Source: Diospyros lotus
Lineage: Eukaryota > Streptophyta > Magnoliopsida > Ericales > Ebenaceae
Direction of reading: 5' to 3'
Length of the DNA stretch: 64,000 nt
Assembly (NCBI RefSeq): GCF_014633365.1
Contig: NC_068344.1
Span: 34,160,670-34,224,669 of the forward strand
The notes below the pieces were generated by a model that ran no database searches, had not been told where the DNA came from, and was given only the letters and a program-made list of their open reading frames with translations. Below, piece after piece: positions 13,301 through 26,993 of this stretch; position 1 is the first letter of the stretch, and every line of letters begins with the position of its first letter. The translations under genes and the position numbers were made by a program.

Positions 13301-16300
13301 TTTCCATAACAAAACCAAACATGTACTGTGAAAAGGATGAGATTATGATAAATGGTTGTGGTTTTTGTTTCAAGACTAGATTCTGTGGAATGGTTGCAGT
13401 TTTGGTTATACAAGACAAGATTCCATTCAGCTGTTGTCTTGTAAAGTTTGATTTTGATTAAATGGTTATGGGTTTGGTCTTCAAGATAAGAAACCGCGGG
13501 GCTACCATCTTTAGGAGACAGTTTTTGATTGGAAAGGACAATGGGTATGTACATCAATGAAATGGACAAAATGGAGGTTGTAGAGGCCTGAGTCAGCAGG
13601 ATAGACTGCAAAAACCCACAAGACTCTATTAAAGTGGAAAATGGACATCCATAGTAATTAATGAACTTGTCTCAAGCACATCCCATTTAACAGAGTGACA
13701 AGGGAAACCATGAGATTTCCCACATTAGTAATTTGTTGTGCAACCCAGTTGATTAAGTATGGAATGAGTGTGGGAAAATGGATATTATTTCAAAAAGTTT
13801 CAAATTATTTAATTATTAGTTATTAATTATTGGATAAAAGACATCAGGTCTTACATAACTACTCCAAATACAACATGGATAACTTGGGAATACTTTTATG
13901 GAAGTCTTTACAAACCAATATAAACCCAAAATAATAAACAGGAGAAGAGGATAACCTGAATAAGTGAGAATTAGGGCTGACTTGTGCTCTGTCTTGCAGC
14001 TTAAATTCAAGCCACTTATCTGGATCAAGCGCTGGAAAACCAAAAAAGTGTCATCTCAGAATAGAATGCATTAAAAAATAAAAAATTGAGTATTTCATAT
14101 AGTTGGAACTCTTGAAACATCTGGCTTTGTGCAACATAACAAAAAGCGGCTTAACCAAAAGATTGGGCCAATAGAGAATAATCAAATAATCAAACTTGTA
14201 CTTATGAGAGAAGGAAAAAATTAAGGCAGCAAGGGATTAGAAAAAGGAGCAAGTTGGTCTAAAATATAAAAGTGTCACCATAGTGGTCCAGTTAAGAAGA
14301 ACTGGGCTTCATAGTCATCTTATTAATAATAGAATGTCTTAAAATAATCAAATTGCATATTCAGTCAGGAGCCGTTGTCACAAAAAGCCTAAACTTCAAT
14401 CTCTTTCTTTTGCTCCACAGGCTATAACCCAGCCCCTAAGGAGACAAGCTTTGAGATTCTTGCTTAGAGATAAGAGAAACAAATGTCAAAGTTGCCTAAG
14501 AGTTTCTCTTCACAAGCAATAAGTAAAGAACAACACCAAGACTTGATCCAACTAGGAAGGAAAGCAACTAGTAAAGAAGTCTGTATCAATTTCTATTGTA
14601 AGTGAATATTAAATGAAATCTCATAGATCCCAAAGTAACTTTTAGAAACAATCAAAGATCAGTAATGGCAGTTTCATATTAAATTGCAGCGAGTCAAAGA
14701 TACATACCAACTTTTGGGCTTGTTTCTTCACTGGTTTTATCTAGATAAACCTGTAAAATAGTCAAGCAGAACAAGCTTAAGTTTTCAGATCATAATAATA
14801 TGCAAGAGCAAATTATTAGAAGTGATTTAAAACAGCTGTGATATTTAAACTAGATGATGCTAGGAAACTACTACTTCCAGTTTGTAAATGGAGCAAACCG
14901 AGGTAACAAGTCAAACCAAGCTTGAAAGAGTGAAGGTCTTAATCATGACTGGAACAGGACATTTTATGTTGAAGTGAACATCACGTGGACACAAAACTTG
15001 TGGGGTACCAAATGTGGAACTCAACCACGTTGGCAAGGAATTATTACATTGGTAAGTGCAAATAAATTACAAGAGCTTCCAAAGATGAAAAGCTTACATT
15101 CCAATTATAAAAGCAAGCTCACTGCTCCAGTCCAGACAATTTCTTAGAGCAGGAAAAAATGCCAATATTTAAGGGGAAATTGGAATTTGGAAAAAAGATA
15201 AATTAATGAAGTGGGAAATCATATGGACTACCAAGAAGCCCAGGAAGTAACAAGATGTTTATTTCATTTCAAGTTTTCAGGAAATTGCTGAAAACATCGG
15301 ATTCAGACTAAAAATTAGAAAGCATGCAGAAAGCACCAATAGAATGTATGATATCAAAAAATGCATTAGCTGATCTGGTTTTCCAAAAAACCTATAAGAG
15401 CTCTGTATTCTTCTATGATACAAGAAAATGGAAACTTAATCATATAGTAAGTTAGATAACTGATTTTACTGCTACTGAGTAACATTAAACCCAGTACAGA
15501 CAAAATCACCAGCTTCTTTCATTTTCTTAATTTATCCACACATAAGCTTTTTCTTCAACTAAAGGATGACAGAAATGATTCTTATGGAAAAATAAGATTC
15601 TATACAAGTTTCCATTTTCTGATACCTGGTACAATACTTTATGAAGATCAAGGTAATGCAGTCACAGAGAGAGAGAGAAAGAGAGAGAGACGTACAAAAA
15701 GCCAATAGGTCAACATAGAAAACTTATAAGTCTATTCCTCCATACTTTCTAGTAACTCCAAAACTGACCTAGTTTCAGCTTACACAAAAGTACAGCCAAC
15801 TATCTAATCAGGGTTTCTTGCATGGTAGAGACAAATTATTTCTTGTGTTAATAATTTTTAGAGTGCCCAAAGGAACCGGAGTCTAGTTTTGCAATGACGG
15901 CCTATTATGATTACCAATTGATTAGGACATAAGAGTTCTGAATAACAATTTCGAAAACCTACTAATAATTTACAGTAAGACGGAAAGAGTTCAAAAGTTA
16001 TAGAGATTAAAATAAAAGTTTAAAGTTGACAATTAAGCAATGTTGTAAGAGATGCACCCAATTCTAGAAGATAAACAAGAACACCAAAACTCTAATTCCA
16101 GAGCACTCTATGCCTTAAACCAGTCATCCAAATAACTGGAACTCCAAACCATATCCCACTCTAATGAACCCAAATGCAATAACGACGGAGATCAAAGTAA
16201 TGGCCATACTGAAACCGAAACTAACAACATGTAGCATCAGTCCTTTACACCTAAGTAATCCAAATCGGTCTAAAACACTCAAATCATCCCATGATTGACT

Positions 16301-16741
16301 TGAGAGATTCACGATAACCAGCCGATCCAAATGTCTCAGTTAACGCATTCTAAACTAATTCAAATATCCATTTCCTTCATGAAGGTTGACCATCATGAAC
16401 ACTTTAAGGGATTAAAATCTCAAATTATAAAACTAACGCTACAACCACAAAGAAGAGCAAAAAGAAAACATCGTTCCAAGCAGTCCAAAGCCTTCATATA
16501 AGCATCAGATGGCTAAGAAATAATCACTAAAACGACAAATCGCAAATCCACTTGAAATGGAGACGAGAATCACCAAATCCGGCGAGGAGAAATAGTATAA
16601 GGAGGAGATTCCACCGGAAATGGCAGCAACAGCTCCAAATGGTACTCGAAAGCTGTTGAAACTCGACTTGGATCGGCTCCCAGGCGCGTGAGCTAGTGCG
16701 ATCGGTGCAGCTTTTACTAGTCTTTTGAAGAACGTCGCCAT
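6743..16741 (-). CDS. CBR2: NADH-cytochrome b5 reductase-like protein, mitochondrial (13 exons)
   Basis: Exons, 5' to 3' on minus: 16574-16741, 14708-14750, 13956-14031, 12690-12749, 12503-12553, 10442-10496, 10219-10289, 10086-10137, 8525-8602, 8214-8303, 8019-8132, 6893-6961, 6743-6799. They sum to 984 nt, 327 residues plus stop, about the length of the Arabidopsis protein. The start MATFFKRLVKAAP begins an Arg/Lys/Ser/Ala-rich presequence and a hydrophobic segment (about 35-50) typical of mitochondrial anchoring; an in-frame ATG 17 codons upstream is less likely. The flavin site RPYTPIS is at 132-138, GKMTQHL at 156-162, the nucleotide-binding GGTGIAP at about 195-201, and the NADH-site CGPPGM at 288-293. 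The protein ends in EQMVYKF. The family moves electrons from NADH through FAD to cytochrome b5 or similar acceptors. Introns reach about 2 kb and hold SSRs such as (TA)n(GA)n at 10340-10391. The neighbouring NUDT19 gene lies upstream on the same strand. Confidence 0.95.
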
Positions 16742-16946
16742 TTTCAACAGAGAGAGAGGGAGAGGAGTGGGATTGAGGGTTATAGATGCCAATCTGGGTT
16801 TGCATTTAAGCGGAGAGCTGGGAATCGGACGAGCTCGAGGTCACTGTAAGATCCGTGGACGTCCAATAAATAGATATCCCGTGGCTGAATCCTTGCAATA
16901 GGTGGGCCATTTAGATTTTAGATCCCCTAGGTTAATTATAAGGAAA

Positions 16947-17114
16947 ATGCTATTAGTACATCCATTTTGTACATCTTGAGTTATATAAGGGGGTATTATG
17001 ACAAAAAAACTCCTCATGAGGCGCGTGAGACGCATGTGAGACGCAGAATATTTTAGTCATAATACCCCTTTATGTAGTTCAAGATGTACAAAATGAGTGT
17101 ACATCTAACATGAT
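16947..17114. mobile_element. Hairpin MITE upstream of the CBR2-like gene
   Basis: A roughly 170 bp inverted repeat lies about 200 bp upstream of the CBR2-like ATG. The left arm reads TTTTGTACATCTTGAGTTAT followed by AAGGGGGTATTATGAC; the right arm is the near-complement (GTCATAATACCCCTTTATG, then TTCAAGATGTACAAAA). The arms are about 60 bases around a loop containing two copies of GTGAGACGCA. I could not fix a target-site duplication. The short, non-coding palindrome fits a MITE; its family is unknown. Confidence 0.65.
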
Positions 17115-17985
17115 TCTAATTATAAGTTATTACATCTTAATTTTAGAATTAATTTTGTTATTATATTTAAAAGAAATTGAATAAATCATCATAATTTTAA
17201 AAAATATTAAAAAAATTATTATATTTTTAAATTTAAATTCAATAAAAATGCGACACATGACTGATAACACTATCATCAGTCATGACTCCTAATATTATTA
17301 TTTAATTATTTCTTACTAATTGGAGATATTATTGTAATCACATATAATTAATTAAGAGATAAATATAAAATATATGTATATATATATAATTTGTAATTTT
17401 TCAACAGCATAAGTGCACAAATGTTGCCATACTTTGACCAATCTTTATAGAGTTAAAAAATAATTGGAAAACAAAATTCTAGAAAGAGGCTAAAAATAGA
17501 ATACTAAGTACTGGTACCAAAATTGAGGTTTCAATATTCATGGGTCAAACAAGTAGTCTAGTAAACAACATTGGCATGCTTCGTGTCAAACTAGGCTGCT
17601 CATAAATTAATTATACCACCAGTGGTGGCTACTGACTTCTATTTTTAGTTATCATATTATATATATAAATTTTGAAACCAGTTGAATGAGTAATGTGAAC
17701 AAATTAACCATATGCTGCTGGTGCCCTAACCAAATCAAATATTGGATCTTACTGTACTGCTCATTCCAGCAATGCTCCTTTGTCACTCCGAGGACAAACA
17801 ACTTTTCTTAAAAGGGTAGGCAATTAATACATTAATGATTTAATATTTTGATGCTTTGGAAAGAAAATGAGTTTGCAGAATATGGTGTCTTGAGTCTCGA
17901 ACAAGGGTGTTTTTGGTGCTTTACTTGTGATCAAATTTTGGAATTATTATTTTTTAAATAAATTCATTGATAATATACGAGGATA
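17115..17985. other. Intergenic AT-rich region between the CBR2-like and NUDT19-like genes, left part
   Basis: AT-rich sequence with no open frame resembling a gene. It holds a short near-palindrome around 17250-17290, where ATGACTGATAAC is followed by ATCAGTCATGA, and (TA)n around 17370-17390. No RNA gene was seen. Confidence 0.5.
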
Positions 17986-17989
17986 CCAT

Positions 17990-18495
17990 ATGCCGGGTAA
18001 GTCACGACGACAACTAAACTTGTAATTTTACTCTTGTACTTTCACGGTTTTTCGTGTGATTACTTAAAATTTTCGTTATTTTAACTATACTCCTAAATTA
18101 ATATTTTTAAATTAATTTAACTTTTATATTTTAACATTATTTACATATGATAATTTAAATTTTTCATATTTCAATTACACTATTAAGCATAATTCACCTT
18201 ATGTATTTTACCATAAACATAACATAGTGTGACCTATATTTTATCATATCATTTTATTTTTATTTTTTATAAATAAAAATATAAAAATTAAATTAATTTA
18301 GAAATACAGATTTAAAATGTAATCAAAATAATGAAAATTTTAAATTGTCATAAAAAAATATCAAAATATAAAAATTAAATTGACTTGAAAATTAAGTTCA
18401 AAAATGTAATCAAAATAACAAAAAAAATTAAATAATTACACAAAAATAATATAAAAATACAAGACTAAAAATATAGATTTAGCCTCTCAAAGACT
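17990..18495. repeat. AT-rich foldback repeat
   Basis: The left side (about 17998-18170) contains CTTGTACTTTCACGG, GTGTGATTACTTAAAATTTT and TTATTTTAAC. The right side (about 18330-18490), read in reverse complement, gives CTTGTATTTTTATATT, GTGTAATTATTTAATTTTTT and TTATTTTGATTACATTTTT in the same order. The arms are divergent and the boundaries uncertain. This layout is common for degenerate plant MITE or foldback elements. Confidence 0.45.
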
Positions 18496-19498
18496 ATATT
18501 TGAACCCTTTTTATGAAGGGGAGGTTGATTACATCTCATTGCCGCTCAAAGATTGAGAGTCTTTAACATTTAGATCCATCATAAGAAACATTAAATCAGA
18601 GTACTTTCTGCTGTATGGCCATCCAAAGTTCAAATTTTCCCACAAACCAAACGGTACCAAATAGCCATTAAGAAACAAACCATTCCATTGTTTCTCCTGC
18701 AACAGACGTATCTCTATCTCTACACAGATGAAGCACAAACAGGCCAGCTGAACATTCTACAAACAGCTTACAAAATAACAGTGCAAAGTACTAAAAATCA
18801 TTTTCTCTTCGTGGATAGATAACAATGTAGAAGAGAACAAGTGTAGAATCAGCCGATGTATCCGGCTTTGTTATTTACAATGATGTGAAAGATTATTAAC
18901 AATAATGTGTCACTGTCACAAGCTGCATTAAACGTAAACGACAAGATAGCCTGAGAGTTTCAGATCAAACTCACAACTGTTCTTACACTGGCAATCTCGA
19001 TGGCTTCTTCATCGAAGTGTTCTTGATTGTGGAAGCATGAAGAAGGCGGCTTTGACATGAAGGCAAATTTTCTGACAATGGAGATGTGCAAACTGAAGAT
19101 ATAGCAAAAGGGTAAACAAAGGCAGCTGAACAATGTCCTTAGATCATCGACGAGGCATTAACACTCTGATAATATTGGAAATGACTGATATCATAGAACC
19201 CCGGGAAGATGCAGAAAGAGATATAGCAGTCTTAGATATGTAGCTACAGGCTATAGCAGGATAGGATTATTTAGAGTTAAAAGGCAAAAACATATGTAAC
19301 ACTGCTACGCTATGAAAACATGTCTCAGAGAGGGAGGGTGGGCTTGCATCATATTGATCTTAGAGAGACTACAGAAACTCCCTAACATGATGATTGAAAA
19401 ACTCACCAAAACCACCTGTTTGGAATTCAAAATGAAAGGGTGCTGATTTCACAGAATCAAATAGAAGATGGAAAACTACCTTAGGAATGGAATGACTG
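18496..19498. other. 3' flank of the NUDT19-like gene
   Basis: One kilobase of mixed composition follows the NUDT19-like stop codon on the minus strand. The part next to 19498 is expected to be 3'UTR. I see no further exon or other gene. Confidence 0.5.
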
Positions 19499-22400
19499 CT
19501 ATAAATTTGACAGAGAACCATTGGGTTGTCTAACTTGGGCTTCAACCCCATCTAATTCACCCTGATAGACCCACGAAGAGATGAGATGATGAGCTATTGC
19601 AAAGGGCCCGGGTATAAACATTGGAGCAAGTTCGCCACTTTCCACATTGAAGTCAGCAGCTAAGTTCTGTCCTTTTCCCACTCCTTTGCACATCTGATCT
19701 ATCTTGTCTGCTGATGTTCTCTGTGCCTTCTTGTACTCGGCAAAAGTCAATGCTTTCTTCACATCTTCCCTACTGTGCCACTTGGCATCTGAACAAAATA
19801 AAGACTTAAGTTTATAAACACTACCAAGAAATGACTGGCACAAAACATTTCAATTCTTCTGTAGAACAACCCTACCCAGAGAGATTATGGCAAAAATTTG
19901 GGATCAAGCATGAAAAATACCAATGTTTTTCAGGTAATCATTCTGACATAATCTTTATCTTCCATGACTTGATGGGTCCCCAACCATAAACCCAAAATCT
20001 GTGCACATGTAGTTTTATACCACCTCACCACTGAAGATTTGTTCCCAAGCAACAATGAATTTTTTTCTTCCTCACCCCAAAAAGAGGAGGCGTTTCAAAA
20101 TCAAAATTTCTAGAACCATTTCAGAGAGTTAAAATCACACCCTCAGTGGTTGTAGAGTATAATGGAAGAGATTAACCAACAATCTTTGAAGGAAACTTTT
20201 AGAAGAGAATAATAAGATTAGCATGCCCAGAGGTTTACCAAATAGGAAAATCATCAGATTGAAGTTCATACATGGCAAAGCTTAGAACCACAGTTATGAC
20301 ATAAGTGCCCCTGGGAGCATTCAATATGCCATGTTTTAAGAGAATTAGAAAAGAGCATAGATGACATGTATTTCTGGCAGGACAGATACTGAGGAACCTT
20401 CGGAGGACTGAACTCTGGAGCTTTCCATCCATTTCATTAAAAGCTCTTTTCGCCTCTATCTGTTATGTATATCTGACTCTGTCCCTTTCTTTTTCTTCTT
20501 TTGCTCATTCTCTTAATGAGACATTTTAGTTATAGTGAGTGTTTTCTTTATTATACAGGTTTTGCCCCCCTTTAAGGTAATGCTTTTTGATATATACAGT
20601 TCAGTTCATCTGTTAAAAGTTAAAACAAAGGGTTACATGTATCTACATGATGGATGCAGGTAAACTACATTTTTTTTCAAATTTTGGTATCCAAAAGCAT
20701 TATCTGTACTACAATAGTTAAAAGTTTCTAGCATTGTTTCTGTTGGCTTATTCAGCTTGCAAGTGGAATTAATATGAAAAAATTCCGATGTGATACTTTT
20801 TGTGCTTTCTGCCTATACGGAAATGGGAAAATAGAAACATAAGCTGGACCCTAACAGGTACAAGAATATCTCCAGAAAATGCAGTCTATAAGAAAGGGGT
20901 AAAACCCCGTGGGGTGGGGGGGATTTAAGTACAAATCATCACCTTCCAACTCTTCCTTGTCCACATTAATTTCAAGTGATTTAGCATATGCAAAGAACCC
21001 CACCATAAGTTGGCATGGCATGCTATTGGGTCCAACTGCAGAAAAATGACATCATGATTAGAATACATTAACAGAGACATTGCAGAGACGCACAAGTTTG
21101 CTCAAAGTAGATGCATGTATAAATTTCTTAATCATTTCCTTTAGGTGCAATCAAACATTGCAAGGCTTCCAAGATCAGCTCTAAGTCCAAGGAAACTGCT
21201 GAATGAATATGCAGATTTTGTCACTACAAATACGCAACAAAAAGGAAATTTTGATATCTTAAAACTAGAGGCTCAACAGCTCCATGGCTATAACTTTTTG
21301 TGCCAAACCAACATTTGGGTTATCCTTATCATGTTTGCCAACATAGTTCATCAGGTCCAATATCCATATGATCTAAGTTATAAATCATAGGGGACCTCAT
21401 ACTCTGAACAAGGCATTATTTAGTTGGCAAGCATTGGAATTTAGAGGGACAATGTGATGGTGTTTCTCAGATGAAGATGGGAAACATCCAGGACTGCAGG
21501 GTGCAGCATAAAAAAGGGCCTCCCCAGCTCTCAAGCTCCCTGCTTTGCAAGAGTCAGATGAGGGCCATAATTGTACACAAACTTTCCTTTTTTCCCTTTT
21601 TTTTTTTTTTTGGGAAAGAGTATGTTTCTACAACTTGAACCCGTGCCAAATGATGATAATAGCAGCAGTAACAACACAACCACCAAGGTATCAATGTAAT
21701 ACTGTGGCTATCATAATGACATCATCCAGGCCACTTAGAGGAGAGACAATGAAATTTGGATTTAGAGCACAATCAGAAGTGTTTCTAAAACTTCCCACAC
21801 ATTATCCTCATATATGACGCAAGATAAGAATGGAACCTGAGTTTGCAATATCTTCTGTGCCATCTCCACCAAACCATGGTGTTCTGTAGTCCTTGGTCCA
21901 TCAAGGCACATCTTTTTCAAGACATTTTTTTTTTCTTTTCCATTTTCATAATCATCAAGTTACTTAAATGCATGTGACTCATCGTAGCATTGCAGATTCA
22001 AGTTGATTTCGAATTCTCACCACATTTAATAATTCCATTTTAGTTCCTGAAATATTTTACAATCTTGCCTTCTGCAATATGGTGAAGGAAATAAAAACAT
22101 ACCAACGGTGACAAGTATGCAACGGAAAGTAATATGGACACATTACCAGGCCACGGCTGCGAACTGTGATAGACAACTTCTCCAACTTCAATGCCAGTCT
22201 CCTCCCATGTTTCTCTTCTTACTGCCTCTTCTAAGCTTTCTCCAGGCTGTATAGTCAATAGAAGCAAACTAATAAATAATCCTTCCATAAATAAATAAGC
22301 ATGCACAGAAAACCAACTTAAATTAATATGCAAGTGACAAAGAAAGTATCCCCATTTGAAGTCACAAATTTAATTCTCTGGAAACAGAAGTTAATCACAG

Positions 22401-24674
22401 AATACTTCTTGTTTCACCAGAACTGCCTCAAACATAAGACATTCCAGATGTCAGAAAAGAACGGACCTCAATAAAACCAGCAAGGCAGCTCCACATACGT
22501 GGCACAAATCTTGACTGTCTACTTAAAAGTGCACGGTCATTTTCTCTATCAATTACCAACATAATCACAACCTGTTACAAGATTTTGTTAGCCAGAGAAA
22601 CAATAATATATCAAATTCATCATGATGTAAGAGGCTAGCAAAATAAAATATCAGAACCACCATACTGGATCCACTCGAGGGTAAATCCTCTTTTTGCATA
22701 ACTGGTTGGAGCATTCCTTTCGTCTCCCAGCTTCCATGGGCACCGTTTTTTCTCCACAATGTCCACAAAACCGTGATATGTTGTGCCATTCTAGCAATGC
22801 CCTGGCCTGACCAAATGGCAAATTGTTACTAGTCGCTATGAAGGTAGAAACCAGCCCATTAGAACCTCTTTTATGCATGAACACTTAAGGACCGAGGATA
22901 TATTGTTTTGGCTGAGGCATATGAACACAAACATGCACAGGCAAGAGTAGATGATGAGTTCCAATCTAGTAATCACTAACATCTACCCAAGGAAACTGAC
23001 AGAACCATAGAAGTTGTTTCAAATCCTAGTACACCAAAAATAAAAAATAAAAAAGAAGATTGGAAGAGCAAAAAGAAAATCACAGAAACTGAATGAGAGG
23101 CACGTGTGAGCATGATAAATATTACAAATATTGAAGCATGACAACTTATAGGGATAATATGGTCCCCGCGTAAATGTTTCCCGACACGGGCTACCCGGGG
23201 GGGTTGTAAATGTGTCGGTCCCACCCCCATAGGGCCCATCCTCCCCCCCCCCCCCCAAATTTGTCCGAGTCAGGCAAATTTTATGTTGCCCGCGTAAGTT
23301 TCGTGACAACTTATATCCATCCCAAGTTTCAACACTCAACGGGCAAGGCACCTCAGCAATTAACGCCTTTGCCGTAACTAATTTACAACAGTATTTGCAT
23401 ACAAATTCTTATAAAAGGAGCTCTAATAGGAAATCGTAGTATTGCAATCATTAGACAGACAAAGCAAGTGCAACTACTGCAATCATTAAAAAAATGCAAT
23501 CAATTTAGAAGAAATGTTGAATTAAACAGATAACCGAGAATTACATCGCAAAGAAGCAACCCAGAAGGTTGTTTGGTTTATGAACAAAAGACTACAAACA
23601 TACCATGATACCCAATAATACCATTCACAAGTTTAACCAGCAAAAATAAAAAGGGTTGAGGGTTCTCTGAGTTGCTTCAACTTCTACAAAAATGTTTTCA
23701 CAGAAACACACTTAACATGAACTATAAGGCAATAGTAAGAAGCTTGGTGGCAAACCATTCATCTCAAGAAGCCCATGCGCCATTAAAAATCCAAAAACAC
23801 AAATTTTAAATTAAGATTGCCTCATTACCGCAAAGAGGTTCACAGTTGGTTCCCCAGCAGTTCCAGACCAAGCAGTGAACTGGAATTCATTGCTTTCCAA
23901 ACAGGGCAAAATCCAATACTCACAACATTCTTAAGGTGTAAATTGAACTTCGTGTGATTGAAGGGCATAATACAACAATAACAGTAACATGAATTCTAGC
24001 TCATTGCTTTCAATGAACTTATCTTTTGTAAGACCTTTACAACTAATATCATACCAAGAATGTCAATCAACACTTACATGACCGGCAACAGCGAGTTCAC
24101 CCATAGCCCGGGCATCACTCCAATCAGTGGCCACCATCAAAGTCCTCAGCTCAACAAAGCACAGCTGCCTACTGCCCAAATCATTCACCAAACTATCGGC
24201 CTCAGACACATCAACCGCCCAATAAGCCACACCTTCCTCCTCCATTTCCATTGAACCCAAATAAACCAACGATTCTGCACCAAACTCAACCCCAGAATTA
24301 CCCAAGAAGGCCTTGCAATCGCCCAAACTCAACCAACCCAGATGCCAATTCGGTCCGGAAACCCCATCCGAGCAGGTTGATCCAGCCAAAGGCCTGCCCT
24401 TTCTGAAGGGCAGAACCTTGAAATCAGGGCGAGATGGCTCATGGGTATTTGTGTTTCCGAGGAGGAGGGTCTGGAGGGTTTGAAAGGCGGACTTTGGTGA
24501 AAATGGGCTGGTTGGATTTGGGGTTTTGGATCTTATGGGGTTGCCTGCAAAGGCATGGGAGGCCATGTTTATGGACATGGCGGAGAAGAGAAGATGGGAG
24601 CTGAGTAATCTGTGGGGTCTAGAGAGAGAAAGGAGAGAGAGGGAAGAGGAGGAGAGGAGGGAGAATATGGGCAT
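19499..24674 (-). CDS. NUDT19: Nudix hydrolase 19-like NAD(P)H diphosphatase, plastid (6 exons)
   Basis: Exons on minus: 24078-24674, 22666-22806, 22467-22571, 22147-22246, 20943-21035, 19499-19788. They sum to 1326 nt, 441 residues, close to the Arabidopsis protein. A Ser/Leu/Pro-rich N-terminus of about 30-40 residues looks like a plastid transit peptide; an in-frame ATG (MSINMASHAF) lies 32 codons in. A zinc ribbon of the NADH-pyrophosphatase type has cysteines at 213, 216, 231 and 236 (CGHC .. CSNQLC). The Nudix box spans 278-300 with the core RRETWEETGI. It is followed by SQPWP and NSMPCQLM, a variant of the NADH-diphosphatase signature downstream of the box. The enzyme is expected to hydrolyse NAD(P)H to NMNH and (2'-phospho-)AMP, needing divalent metal. 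The C-terminus is SNL, a possible weak PTS1. Intron 1 (22807-24077) carries a MITE-like insert near 23150-23310. The CBR2-like gene lies downstream on the same strand. Confidence 0.95.
23150..23310. mobile_element. MITE-like insert in NUDT19-like intron 1
   Basis: This GC-rich block in AT-rich intron DNA contains GGTCCCCGCG near the left end and CAAATTTTATGTTGCCCGCG near the right end, with GGTCCCACCCCCAT and a C16 run between. The right end matches the ends of two other inserts, near 27000 and 61630. The boundaries are approximate and no duplication was fixed. Confidence 0.5.
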
Positions 24675-26990
24675 GGCTCTGTGGCTATTCCATTGGATTG
24701 AAGGAATAGGGTGGTTGCAGGATTTGGTGACGAGTCAGTGGTCTCGGCGCGGCTTCCAATGGCGACAGTTAGGCAAGTTTTCCCTTGCCATTGCCGTGGC
24801 TCAATACTGGCCCCCGCCTCTAGGAAACAAAGCACCTCATAATAATTGCTGGCGTTTTTGTATTTGTAAAATGGTCAAGGTGGATGCAGGGTGGTAAAAT
24901 TTTTAAATTTTATTATTAAATTTTAATAAAAATAAAAATATTTTTTATTAAAAATTAATTATGTATCTATTTAAAAATATATAATTTTACGATTATATTT
25001 AATTTATTTGGAGATCAAATCAGAGAAATAATCGGTCTCTTTTAAATATAGGAGAACAAAATTCAGACATCTAAATTATAAAAAAAAAAAAAAAAAAATC
25101 AAAGGTGTATTACATAATATATTTATTTGTATTGTATAAGTATTAGTCCCTTGGGTACCATTAGAACTTTTGATTTTAACGTTTCTTGTAATTCCACACA
25201 GGGAGATTAGCTAAATCTTGCAACTACTCCTGGGATTAGGTAATCTCATGCCTGAGAGTCAGGACAGGACAAAAAAAAGCATAAATGGCCTTATCTTATG
25301 AGAAATTCTATTCCCAGCCATTATTTTTATTGTTTAGAGTCATATATGTACTTAAAATACTCTCTTTTTAAAATTCATTTTTATTTTTAGAGTCACTTTC
25401 TCTCTTAATTAATTACCAGTCGGTCATATGCAGCCACTCACACATTCATAACGAAGACAATGCAACAAAACACACACATCAAATTTAATACAATTAAAAA
25501 ATATATATATATAAAAATAGAAGAACACACGTATATACACAAACACACATATATATATATATATTAAAAGTCACATATGCACCCAATACACAAACATAAA
25601 TATATATATATACACACATATATATATGTGTATCTGCATTATATATGTGTGTATATATGTATTTTTTATTTTATAATTTATGAAGAGTCGTGAGTAGAAA
25701 AGATGAACATGAATTTACCCTTACTAAATTGAAGATGAATACGAATTTCTAATGAAAATGTCTGCATTTTGGTTATAATTTGTGAATTAAAATTGTTGAG
25801 GTTTGAAAATGTGTTATAGAGATGAATGTATGTGAATGACTATGACTGTGTAGAAGAGGGTATTTTTAAAAAATATTAGTTACAAAAAGTTATTAAATTG
25901 GTTGTAAAAAGTAAAAGAATAAAAATAATTTTTTAATAATTGCGGAGAGAAAAAAAAATAGCTGCAAATATAATTTCTCTTACCTTATTTTCTATTTTCA
26001 AAAATGCCCTCAATATTTTCACCTTTTTTCTTGATCAAGTGAGATTAATGCCAAGAGGTCAAACCAACAATAAGAAAATATCCTTTGAAGCTTTATCATT
26101 GGTAATCACATGCTAAACTAACCATTGCCGTTCACTGTCGACACCTCTTGTCTAATATGCAGATTTTTATGTTGACCAATTATTGAAATATTATCATTTT
26201 ATTTTAATAAGTAATGAGATATATTTTTTTATTAATTCATTTTTGTTTGTGTCATATACAAAGTCGATTTTGAGAAGTTAAGAGCCCTAAACAAAATTTT
26301 ATATGAATCCTAACATCTCAGACCCCTAATATTATTTAATATTATATATATATATATATAATATGAGATGAGCTCATGCCAATAAAGTCGGAACTAGTCT
26401 TGGTGGGGGCCCAAAACAACTGCCTTGGTTGCCTACCCTCAAGGCCAGCCCTGATCTTATACTTATAGGTTTGAGTGTCCCTTACTAGTATTGGTAACTG
26501 ATCTTACAATTTCAATCATCTTTCGATTAAGTGATGTAAGTGTTCTAATCTCATATTTTTGTTTTTGATCCAATCCACCATTTTTCATATTTTCAACCCT
26601 TTGTTGCTCAATCTGTTTTACCTTCCTGTATTTGAATGTTTGATATTCAATGAATTTTTTAAATGAATTATGAAAATCTCCAAGAAAAATGAGTAAACTA
26701 TTTATTTACCAGATGCAATCTTAGACTACTTATTTGTTAAAGATTAAGAATGAAAGATTGATGCTCGTTTTGATGTGATATATATAATAATAAAATAATA
26801 ATACATTATACCAACTTTTACATAAAAGTGCATTCCATCTTTTGTAAAACAAAAAGTAACTCAACATTCGAATATTATGTTAAAACTAATATGTGAAAAT
26901 GTTTATACGAGTATCAAGATATTACATGCATATTCAAAATAACAATAACACAAACACAATTTATAAGTACGCAAGAATGTTATGTTACTT
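24675..26990. other. Intergenic region upstream of the NUDT19-like gene
   Basis: The first 200 bases probably hold the NUDT19-like promoter and 5'UTR, although I could not fix a TATA box. The rest is AT-rich with (TA)n/(CA)n microsatellites at about 25498-25665 and 26343-26362. The plus-strand frame 24526-24897 is the antisense of exon 1 and is not a gene. Confidence 0.55.
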
Positions 26991-26993
26991 ATT

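Noticed and set aside
24526..24897. 123-codon open frame on plus
   Set aside because: It is antisense to the strongly supported NUDT19-like exon 1.
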